Assembly (NCBI RefSeq): GCF_036417845.1
Contig: NC_089978.1
Location: 136,022,288 to 136,086,287 of the forward strand
Source of the DNA: Apteryx mantelli
Lineage: Eukaryota; Chordata; Aves; Apterygiformes; Apterygidae
Direction of reading: 5' to 3'
Length of the DNA stretch: 64,000 nucleotides
Part shown: piece after piece, positions 25,811-35,300 of the stretch
Layout: each line of letters starts with the position of its first letter
Numbering within the stretch: the stretch's first letter is position 1
Notes under the pieces: model-generated
What the model saw: the letters and a program-made list of their open reading frames with translations, nothing else
What the model was told of the DNA's origin: nothing
Database searches by the model: none
Translations under genes and position numbers: made by a program

Positions 25811-26544
25811 AATCCCTGTCAGCTCTGGTACCCGTCCCGGAGCTGATGGGAAAGAAACTCCTAAGGACACTGGAAAGGAGTCTCAGAGGAAGGGGAGAAC
25901 TGGCTATCACAAGTGTGCCACTCTAATCTTAAAGAGAAGGCATTAAAGACAACCATAGAACAAGTACTGGCTGAGCACTTGTGAAGCTAGTGAGAGCTTC
26001 TTTGCTGCATTTCAGAGAGTATATGCTTTTACAGATGCTCAAAGAAGGAAGCCTGTCATTCCAAGTGCACAGAAAGGCTAGGGGCAAAATCTACTTTTTT
26101 CTGTAAGGCTAAAGAAGAAAGCCTAGAAGCAATGCTGGGTTTGTTTTTAACTACATTCACAGGATGGTACGCAGTAATAACTTCCCTTTTCAGTTCCTGT
26201 AGAGATCCTAGGGTGAGCAATCAGTGAGAAAGAACCCAAATGACAACTACGAGGGCTTCAGGTACATTTTCCCCTCCTCTTTCAGCTAAGCCATCCACAC
26301 AAACAAAACGTGGCTTAGAACCTCCTCTGAGATGCACCAGTATGTTGTTTTCCATTTACACTTCACTCACAACATGGTAGTTTGCACACTTGATCTGTGC
26401 CAGAGGACTCAAAGGATTCCCTCACTCACTCAGGCACCATTCAGACTTCTGCCCTGGCCACACTGCCCTCAGAATGCTTCTGCAGATTTGTGGCCTATGG
26501 ACTCAAAACTTAACCACAAGTAGGTGAGTATCATAAAGAGAAGC
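25811..26544. other. Intergenic, no gene seen
   Basis: Left flank of the H2A-like cluster. Nothing recognised. Confidence 0.5.
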
Positions 26545-26700
26545 AGTATCTTGCTGCCCTCGGAACCCTTACCAGCCATGACTATGGTTGGCTGTATCAC
26601 ACACTTCGGCACAGCAGCCACATGGATGGGAGATCTGATAAAAAGCTCCCTGAGATGCCTAATCCCAAGTGAACCATTACAGACCCCACGGGCAGGTGGC
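26545..26700 (-). pseudogene. Decayed histone H2A-like copy (copy 2)
   Basis: On the minus strand IHVAAVPKCVIQPTIVMAGK aligns without gaps to IYLAAVLQCVTQHTVEVAGK of the better copy at 27080-27547, which is the H2A alpha-2 helix. Upstream, in another phase, PVGSVMVHL recalls the PVGRVHRLL region of H2A, so at least one frameshift separates them. Downstream the histone fold is lost. A 141-bp non-coding block 5' of it (26769-26909) is repeated at a fixed offset 5' of the better copy, which supports common origin by tandem duplication. Confidence 0.6.
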
Positions 26701-26768
26701 CAGCCCTGCCCCCCCCCCCAACCACCTAGCATTCACTCAACTGGACAGAGAAGAGGGGGAGAATGGGG

Positions 26769-26909
26769 CAAGGCCCCAGCATGCTTTTTTGGCTAAGCGC
26801 CCCTCCTCAGAAGAAGCAGCCAGGCCTCTGCCCTGTGCTGGGGGGACTTGGGGCCTTTGCTCTTCCGTGCAGCAGGAGTCAAGGCGCTCTCCTGGGGTGG
26901 CAGGGAACC
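26769..26909 (-). repeat. Tandem duplicate block A (5' flank of copy 2)
   Basis: Matches block B at 27779-27919 without obvious indels at a constant offset of 1010 bp (for instance GGCTAAGCGCCCCTCCTC and CTCCTGGGGTGGCAGGGAAC in both). A shorter, more diverged version is at 29221-29250. In minus-strand terms it lies upstream of each H2A-like copy. Confidence 0.9.
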
Positions 26910-27003
26910 TGTGCGACAAATCTGTCACAAGGGAAAGGACAATGCGCCAGGCACAAGATGCCGTTTCACGTGCTTTTATCAGACTCTCAGGCCATAGTGC
27001 TTG

Positions 27004-27082
27004 ATTCAACAAGAGCCTTGCAAAGAGGACAGCCCTTGCCTTTCCTTGCCAGGGTGGGGCAAGAGCTCCTGCTCTCTTCTCA
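27004..27082 (-). repeat. Duplicate block D1 (3' flank of copy 1)
   Basis: Matches 29252-29329, sharing GAGGACAGCCCTTGCCTTTC and neighbouring sequence. It lies immediately 3' of the H2A-like stop codon on the minus strand. No histone-type 3' stem-loop (GGCTCTTTTCAGAGCC or close relative) is visible in it. Confidence 0.85.
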
Positions 27083-27547
27083 CTTGCTGCTGGCAGGGGT
27101 AGGGACATGGGCAGCCGCAGCCTTTTGCCTGAGCCACCTCTTCTCACTCTTCCTCTTCTTCTTCTTGTTCCAAGGTGAGGCCACTGGCTGGCTGCGGGGG
27201 ACAGTGCTCCCCCGGTGTCTGGGTGCACCTCTCAGAAGCTGCTTGAGTTCAGGGCTGCTTTGCGCAGCCAGCTGCAAGTGCCGTGGAGAAATGCACTGCT
27301 TCTTGTTCTCCTTGGAAATCTTCCCAGCCACCTCCACGGTGTGCTGCGTCACACACTGCAGCACGGCCGCCAGATAGATGGGGGCTGCGGCTCCAACGCG
27401 CTTGGCAAAGCAGCCTCTGCACAGCAGCCTGTCTATGTGGCTCACAGGGAAGAGCAGCCCAGCCCGGGAGGAGCAGTTCACTTTGCCCTTTGCTGTCTTC
27501 GGAAGGGCCCCCAGCGCAGGCTGCTGCAGGCTCCCTCTCCCGCTCAG
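27080..27547 (-). CDS. Divergent histone H2A-like protein, no ATG (copy 1)
   Basis: Core histone H2A pairs with H2B in the nucleosome. The minus strand has a 155-codon open frame beginning CTG-SGRG, where canonical H2A begins ATG-SGRG. Landmarks in order are SSRAGLLFPV (residues 26-35), RLLCRGCFAKRVGA, APIYLAAVL, ENKK, SPRHLQLA and ELKQLL. They are followed by a C-tail of normal docking-domain length (segment STVPRSQPVASP) and then a lysine-rich KKKKRKSEKR extension. Relative to canonical H2A, acidic-patch residues E56, E61, D90 and E91 are Q, H, S and P; only E64 and E92 remain. DNA-contacting R29 and R77 are H and C. The out-of-frame ATG at 27552-27554 cannot serve without a one-base shift. 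No histone 3' stem-loop is seen. It is either a divergent variant with a non-AUG or upstream-exon start, or a recently silenced copy. Confidence 0.6.
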   Translation of the reverse strand: MSGRGSLQQPALGALPKTAKGKVNCSSRAGLLFPVSHIDRLLCRGCFAKRVGAAAPIYLAAVLQCVTQHTVEVAGKISKENKKQCISPRHLQLAAQSSPELKQLLRGAPRHRGSTVPRSQPVASPWNKKKKRKSEKRWLRQKAAAAHVPTPASSK

Positions 27548-27778
27548 GCACCATGCACACCTCCTCTGCTCTGGACATCCTGCCCGCAGCTGGCTTCTGC
27601 ACGTCTCCTTGCACTGCAGAGGCTGATCTTCCTGTGCCCTCCCTGCCTCGCCCGCCTGGCCTCACTTTCCTTGCTGGGGCTTGCTGCTGTTCTCCGTCTC
27701 TGCTCTCAGCTTGCCTTTGCCTTTCTTTGCCAGCCTGGCCAAGCCTTGCCTGCAGCAGGGCGGCCCCAGGTGCTCTGG

Positions 27779-27919
27779 CCAGGCCCGTGCCCGCTTTTCT
27801 GGCTAAGCGCCCCTCCTCGGAAGAAGCAGCCAGGCCTTTGCCCTGTGCTGGAGGGGCTTGGGGCCTTTGCTCCTCTGCGCAGCGGGAGCCAAGGGCCTCT
27901 CCTGGGGTGGCAGGGAACC
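27779..27919 (-). repeat. Tandem duplicate block B (5' flank of copy 1)
   Basis: Partner of 26769-26909 at an offset of 1010 bp. On the minus strand it lies about 370 bp upstream of the H2A-like frame. A CCAAT pentamer at 27918-27922 (plus strand) sits at its edge, but no TATA element was found nearby. Confidence 0.9.
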
Positions 27920-28228
27920 AATAGGAAAGCACCTCCTTTGTGACCCCAAATGGGGACGGGGACGGAGATGTCACCTCCCCCCTTGTGACATTGTCCTCAC
28001 TGGCTCCGCCCTTTGCGGGCAAGCTCAGTGAACACCTCTGCTCTGCACAGAGCGGCACCTCTCCAGCTGTCTCCAGGGGCCACCGCTGGGGCAGGAAGTT
28101 CTCTGGGCCAGGCGCTACAAGGCACAGCGCTCTCGTCTGCATGGAGCTGCCCTGGCGAGAGCTCTCAGGTCAGCCCGTGGCTCTTCCCTCCAACCAAAGT
28201 CCTCCTTTCCCTCCTTGGGGACCGGAGC

Positions 28229-28433
28229 TCCTTCCCCTTCCCCTTCTCCTTCCCCTTCTTCCCCCTTCCCCTTCCCCCTTGCCTTGCCCTTGCCCTTCCG
28301 TTTTTCTTTCCCTTTCTCATTCCTTTCCCCTTCCCATTCCTCTTCCCCTTCCCTTTTCTGTTCCCCTTCCCCCCTCCTTTTATCCTTCCTCTTCCCCCTT
28401 CCTCTTCCCCTTCCCTTTCTCGCTCCTTTCCTG
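28229..28433. repeat. Polypyrimidine tract, (CCTT/CCCTT)n-like
   Basis: About 200 bp almost purely C and T on the plus strand, built of irregular CCTT, CCCTTC and TTCC units. Open frames across it on both strands (proline/serine-rich or glycine/lysine-rich) are by-products of the repeat. It could form triplex DNA. Confidence 0.9.
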
Positions 28434-28499
28434 TTGGGCAGGGCCAGGCAGAAAGTGACCCAGGTGGGAGGAATCCCACACTAGCCCCGATGCGTCCTC

Positions 28500-28690
28500 T
28501 GGCTAACCAAGAATCAGCTCTCTCAGACCCAGCGGTGTCCTCTGTCCCGCTCACTGAGATCAGGACCAGCTCCACCACAGTACCTCCAGCCAACACCCCC
28601 ACTTGGAAGCCAGCTCCAATGCTGGCCATGCCGGGTTTGTGCCCGTGATGGCTACAGCTGGGCCACACTGCCTGCCCGGGGCGCGGTGCC
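28500..28690 (-). pseudogene. Probable decayed H2A-like copy (copy 3)
   Basis: On the minus strand IGAGFQVGVLAG followed by VVELVLISVSGTED resembles the VGAGAPVYLAAV to LELAGNAARD stretch of H2A. A short way upstream, in another phase, TAPRAGSVAQL resembles the SSRAG start of the fold, with an 11-base length difference between the two anchors. It lies where a third tandem unit would be expected, below the flank block at 29221-29250. The match is weak and could be chance. Confidence 0.3.
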
Positions 28691-29220
28691 TCTCCTGGCA
28701 CAAGTAGCGGTCTCTGTGCTAGGGCCAAGAGGAGCTGTGCACCAGGATACCGCAGCGCAGAGTGGCGGTCGCATGGGACATGTCAGCCTTCTTTGGCTGA
28801 AGCTTTGTTGAGTCTCGTGCCAAAAGGGATAGCCGTGAAAGCCTGTCAAAGGAGACCCACAAGTGGCTCTTGCCTTTCTTTCCCAGGGACTCCTGCAGGG
28901 ATACGGCAGGTGGGAAGGTCCCGCAGGAGGGCCTGTCCCTTGTGTCCTTCAGCCCAGATGAAAGGTGGCCAGTGTGCTTTGGCTGCATCTGGAACCTCAG
29001 GACTCTCTGAGAGCCGTCGACAGAAATGGCTCAGTGAAAAACACCGGCCCTCAGGCTCTGCCTGGGCAGTCAGCTGTGGGAAGGGGGGCGCTGCAGAGAT
29101 GAGCCTAGTGCTTTCTTCCCTCCTCTTCCACACAGGAAAAAAGGTGGCTGCACTGTTGGCATACTTGCTGCCTCTCCCACGGTCTCCCGTGGGTCCATGC
29201 GAGTGGGACATGCAGGGCCA

Positions 29221-29329
29221 AGTGGGAGCCGAGGGGCTCTCCTAGGGTGGATTTGGCAAGAGTCTTGCAAGGAGGACAGCCCTTGCCTTTCCTTGCCAGT
29301 GTGGGCCAAGAGCTTCTGCTTTCTTCTCC
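29221..29329 (-). repeat. Third flank blocks of the H2A-like array
   Basis: Positions 29221-29250 match the end of blocks A and B (GGGAGCC, then CTCTCCT.GGGTGG). Positions 29252-29329 match the 3'-flank block at 27004-27082. The two are fused here, whereas about 95 bp separate them in the 26.9-27.0 kb copy. Similarity ends at the point where an H2A-like stop codon would lie, so a further copy was deleted or never included. Confidence 0.8.
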
Positions 29330-32300
29330 AGCATTTTGCAAAATTGTGTTCTTTAATACTATTTGTTTTATCTTGTATTGATATTTCTTTGTGTTTCTTG
29401 TCTTGCCTGATTTTCTTTCTCTAGCATGATTGATTTACCTAAATATTTTTCTTTTTCTGGTGACGAGCTCAGTTCTATCCACCTGGCATTCTTACCTATG
29501 AATTGCCTTCTTTACTTACTTTATGCCCCAGCCTTGTAAAGTGGGTATAAACCACTCTTGGACATGGACTTCTCTGATAGAGACTACCTTTAAGCTTGAG
29601 TGAAGGAGCCAATGTCCCTTTTGATTGGATAGATAGGAACCAATGGGAAGCTATAACCTTTGTTACTCAGCCACAGGAGGCAGGTCATCCTATTTTTGCA
29701 TCACTGACATCAATTCACCCTCTGCCATGTAGTTCTCTGAAACAAATATTCTCCTGTACATTTACTAAGAATATTGCGTAGCATCCCATATTATTCTTGC
29801 ATGTTACAATTTTTAAATTACAGAATGGAGAAGAATAAAGCAAGAGACACAAATTTAATGAGTGGTTGAAATGGACACCTCTGTGTGAGTTTGTATGAAT
29901 GGGTTCTACAGGTCCCAGCTGGCACTGATGGAGAAAAAGCTACCAGGAAACAGCAAGAAAAGGAGAAGAAACGTATACACTGAAAAGTGTTATGTGAAAG
30001 TCTCCAAAGAACTGAAAATCTCCAGAGCTTAGCACTTCTGTTGAAGCCACAGGAACTGGTAAACTCAGAACACCACTACCTGATGAATCTGTACAAGGCC
30101 ACTAGCACACAACAGCATTAACAACAGGTATAATAACTCAGACCGCATCCAGGCAGTGGCTGCTGTTTGCAGACAAAGACTGCAGAATTATTTATACATC
30201 TGATGAAACCCCGTGAGGGCCTTTCTGAACCTACCCAGAAGCCACTGGTGCATCCAGACAACCCTCTGCTTCTGAGTGTACCGTTGGGTTTGGCCTCCCA
30301 GTGGTTGCTCCAGACAGGTAGCTACAAGTGAGGGTGTGGACGGAGTGAGGGAATTAGTGAATGTGTTCTGAGAATAGTGACCTGCTCTTAGTAGTAACAG
30401 CTTGACTCTACCAATAATAGTAGTCAATTAATAAAAGGTGTTCTAAAAAATATTGTTTGTTTTCTTTGTCTCCCCCAAAACACTTTTTTATAAGGGAAAG
30501 GGGAATTTACAATAGAACAACTCCTTTCCCGAAGAAGAGCTGTCTGGGGCTGCAGGAAATTATTGTTCCTCTGAGAAGTATAATATCCTGAACAAATTTT
30601 TCAGCTTAAATGCCTCACCACTCAGACAAACAGAAGTTCATCCTATCCTGCTGCTCTGAAACATGGGTCAAATACCATTTCTTGCGTTATTTTGTTCCTT
30701 CAACTGAAATGCATAAATGAGAAGGCTCCTAACAAAACATGGCACATTTAAACAATTGCACACTAGGAGGCATGGTGGCATGTCCTGTGAAACAGGAAAT
30801 CTTGAGAGGCCAAAGGGAAGCAGAGTTACAAAATCAGAAGCAAAAAGAAGAAAAAGAAAAGGAAGAGAAACAGAACAAATAAAGAAACAGAGGGCAGACC
30901 AGCATTTTCCGATAAGGAAGAGAAGATGTAAAAGAGAAAATATCAAATGAATTAATTGATCAACAGGTCAATCAGCAGAGTTGGAAGCCCCAAGCTTTAC
31001 ATCATTCAGATCCAGCTTTAATCTTCAGCGCTGTTTCCTTTCTCTGGCTCAGGCCTCCTTAGAGCTGTGGCGTCAAGCTTTTTGAAACCTGGAAAGTTGT
31101 ATAATTTTTATGTTGGCAATAGTATTTCATAAATTCCTTCTTCACATGCCCCATCAGTTCCGTGAATGAATCAATGATTTTACTTGCAATATGCTATCTT
31201 CAAAACAGTGTTTGAATCTGCAAAAGTTAGGATATGCTGAACAAGTGTTGTTAATCAGCATGGCAGACCAGCAAGACCTACAGAGATATCAATCTGCATC
31301 TAATGCTTTGATTTCAGTTTGAATGAGATGGGTCTGCCTCAAGAATACCTTCAGAACAGCAGTCTATGCATTCCAGGTTTGAGAAACTAAAACACCAACT
31401 GAAATACAATTTTTTTCAGAAATCCTAGCTCCCAATTTTAAGTCAAATCGCGACTCAGTTCCATCAGTCATCAGAGAAGAGCTAATATATTTAGAATCAG
31501 AATACACCAGCACAGGAAGTATCACAGATATGAACCTGCTATATACACTATGTTGTTCCCCTTCCTGTATCTCAGCAATTATTCAAAACCAAAGACAATT
31601 TCAGTGCCCCCCAACAGTCAAACTTCAGTTCCACTGGATTAGGAGAAAGTCTTTTTGAAATACTCCTTGTCAGAGGAGCAGAAGCAACTTGAGCTGATCA
31701 CTGGGCCAGAACAAAGAGAAACAGTATTCTTTTTGTTGACATTGAAATTCAATGCTGAAGTGGAAAAATGGGGCTGTTTCACTCAGCATTCCACACTCTG
31801 GGTGAGATGGAACAAAGCCCATCCTCTCCATATTGAGATCAGAATAATAGATATCTATCATCAAAGGAGGAAAAAAAAAATCTTATGCTCAGGCAGGCTT
31901 CCAGCATGACCACTTGTCACTCAAGAAAAAAATATAGTTTCTTTCTATCATTAATATTAAGACTGTAGGTTTTATCAAATCACTGTGGAACTTTACAACA
32001 ACAACAACAAAAAATCATTGCAGAATCATTCTTCTCTCATTCAGTTCAAACTAGGTCAACTATTTCTCTTTCAGAAGAGGAGACTGCACAAGTCACTCTC
32101 AAAGTGGCCAAACTCATGTCTGTAGGAAAAAAACAATGGTCAGTCTGGCACCTGATGGCAACCATCTTCTGCAGTCTGGAGGTTATCTGTGCACTAATGG
32201 GGTGGATCACACAGAATCTGGTCTCAAATATGAGACCCAATTCCAAATCTCATCAGAGATTTTCTAAATAGCCAAAAGAGCAGAGTATATTGTAACAATG

Positions 32301-35300
32301 ACCATCCAGCTCTTTGCAACAGGAAAACTGCCACACTAAGAAGTTAAGCTGAGCTGCTGACCTGCTATGGGCACTTTACCTGCAGCACTGTGGTTCCCAC
32401 AATCTTATGGGAAAGGTGGGACTCATTTACAAATACTGTTTCCTCCTTTGAAGAAAAAAGGAGATTTTGCCATTTTCAAAACTCAATTTAATATATTACA
32501 TGCTTTCAGAAGGGATAAAAGCACATGAAATGACAAAATTTTCTGAAATATGAATCACTGATGCCTCAAAACAAAGTCTGGAGAAGCTTTTTTATTTTTC
32601 AAATTTACCCTCAGCTCCTCCAAAAACTGATGTTTCTCACAATAAGAAATCCCATCAGCAACCTTAGCCAACTCACTGCTTACCCTCTGCTCACTGTCAT
32701 TTGTGACCTGGAATTTGGTGCTGATGAAGGCGTTAGGCACTTACAGCTGCGAAGGTAAGAGAAGAGTTCAGTAGCACCTCCACCCATCCCACCCAGGGAA
32801 AAGCATTCACGGCTGGCAGCATGAAATTCCTCACTTAATGAGCTGTGGCAATAGGCAGTCCATCATGAGTTGCTAACATTGCTATATAACGTCTTGCTCT
32901 CCAACAAGTAAAACTGTCACAAAGTGGGAGGAGCTTCAAGCACTTGAAGAAATATCTGGACAGGTTATCAGAACAGTAGAGCAACAGGTCAGCTGTTGTG
33001 CCCTAAGGAAACACATGGTTTGCTTTGCTTGGTTCTTATTACTGCAAACTATAATGGGGGAGAGGAGTACAAGGGGAGGGTGCAGAGGGAAGGAAGGACA
33101 AGTTTCCAGGTACAAAAGAACTTCTACAGGCCAGAAACACAAGTCACTGACTTTAAATTTTCATAAGCTTAGATCTCCATTTTTAACTAGATGTATCTTT
33201 TAACTGAATATTCTAGATCGGTTTAAAACAAAAGAAACCCCACGGATTCGGAATTTTTGTTACACTTTAGTAGCAGCTGACGAAGAGTTGGAGCATTTGC
33301 TAAGGTGTCTCAAAATTTGCTGTGCCTCTGAGTGAGGAATGCTCTGTCACTCCCCAGTTCTCTTCAATCAGTCTTAAGTCAATCCAGGTTAAGGCAAAAT
33401 GCAAACAAAAACACCTATGCTTAACATTGCAAATAGACGGCACAAGGTTTTATAAAACATACATGGATTAGTGAAACAAATGTCACATCTAATACACTGT
33501 CACTGAGGTTCATCAGAAAGGTTTCCTTCTTATCCAGCTGACTTGTTTTTTCTTCCTAACAAAACATCACTCAAGAATTTCAGTCTTCAGCAACATACAC
33601 TGGGTCAGGGGATGGTCATCAGGAGGGTATTTTGGGGCCTCTCTCAAAGAACTCACCCAGAAAAGAGAATTTCTACCTCAGAACTCCTTTGAGGGCACCT
33701 CTTAGAAAACCCTTCAGACACACTCTAATAGGCTCCACCAAGCTGAAATCTGAGTCTGCTCTTTCTTTTGACATCTTTAACAGGGCCAGACTGATGTCTT
33801 GTGCCCTGAAACTTGTTCTACTCCATTCTTATCCAGATAGATGGTCTCTGCTCTTATTTGAATTAAGGGCTGTTTCACTTCCTCAGGCTAGGCACTGTTT
33901 CCTGCACTCTGCTCACTAGGAAATTCCCCTGCAGCTCAGTTAGGGCAAAGATATCGCCCTTCCTTTTCATGGCTCATCGTGTGTTTCAGTGAGAAAGACA
34001 TCTTATGCTAGACCTTCTACATCAATCTGAATGTTAACACATATGTGACACAAACCACCAGATTAGGGGAGAAGTATGTTGTTCATGATTGATTCTTGAG
34101 AAAGTCAGGCATAAGACTAATTAGCTGTGGTTGGTGGATGAGGGTCTCACTGATCCTCAACCTCTGCCTTCTAACCATACCATAAGGGGGTACAATAATA
34201 AAGGAAAAGATAAGTGACTGAATCACCTGTAACACATGGAGCAAGCAATGGTACAAAGAGAGACTAAGGTAGCTAGAAGACAAGAGTCTCTACCAGATCT
34301 ATGACTTTTAGTATACAGAAGAGATACAGATTTTAGTTCCCAGATTCTTTAGCAGTGGATTGGCACCAAGGAGAGTTTCAGGATACAGGGTCATATGCAC
34401 ATCTGTGTTGAGACTGGAGCTCCGAATGGCGTGGGAGTTATTGGAGGGAACAACATAACAGAACTGGACACATTAGGAGACTCTAAAGCGGGTATTCTTC
34501 TGCCAGTCTGCTGTGGAATAAGAAGGGAAAGTTACATACTTCATCATATTTTATGAAGAAGACTGTCCATATTTGTCTTCTTTTCACATTTTTGCAGTAT
34601 CAGTAAAATGTATGATAGATTCTAAGTGCTGCATGAAATCCAAAGTGAAAGGAGAACAAGTCTGCCCTCCAGGCAAGATGAAGGTAAATGAAGCCAACCA
34701 GAACCACTGAAAGAGACACAGCAGTCTAAGTTAAAATACTTTCTTTGCCTCCTCTGTAATGAGCAGTTTTACTCATGGATGCACTTGGTCCACCATGCGC
34801 ATTGTTAAATTAGCACCAATGGGTAATGTACTCTAAGAGAAAAACATTGATACAGGATAACCTGACTTGAGTAGCTACAGAGGCCAGATACTCCAGCTGG
34901 AGCCCCGTCTTGCCTCCTGCAGGTCACGCTGTTGCAGAGGCAGGAACTGAATGCTGAGTACCAAACACATGTTCCCAGCTCCACTTCTCCTGCTGTGTAA
35001 ACACAAGTGCTGCTTGGACTATAAACTCTGGACAGGAAACATCATTCAAGGCTTCAGTCTGGATCCTCCTAAAGGGCAAGCAGAAGAACAGTGGAGCAGC
35101 TCCCTTTCTGGTTGCTAGTGCTTTAAGATAGTGACGAAGAGAAATCAAATGAACCATGGAGCCACGAGCAGGTTTTACCCTGGAAAAGTAACAGCTACCA
35201 CCCACCTTCTGCCAAACAGCAGAAGCCACTCAGTCCTGTTCCAGTGTTTATGCAGCACCCTGGCTGAGCGCCACCCGACTTCCCCAGGGAGCTCTGTGGG

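Noticed and set aside
27004..27082. Histone 3' stem-loop downstream of the H2A-like frame
   Set aside because: AGGCTCTTG on the minus strand recalls its left arm, but no matching right arm or downstream purine element follows.
27215..28142. Long open frames on both strands in the GC-rich block (242 codons plus, 297 codons minus)
   Set aside because: GC-rich DNA has few stops. The frames overlap the H2A-like frame in other phases, contain no domain and include the duplicated non-coding flank block.
28013..28728. Proline/serine-rich plus-strand and Gly/Lys/Glu-rich minus-strand frames of about 190-210 codons
   Set aside because: Their composition comes from the polypyrimidine tract at 28229-28433.
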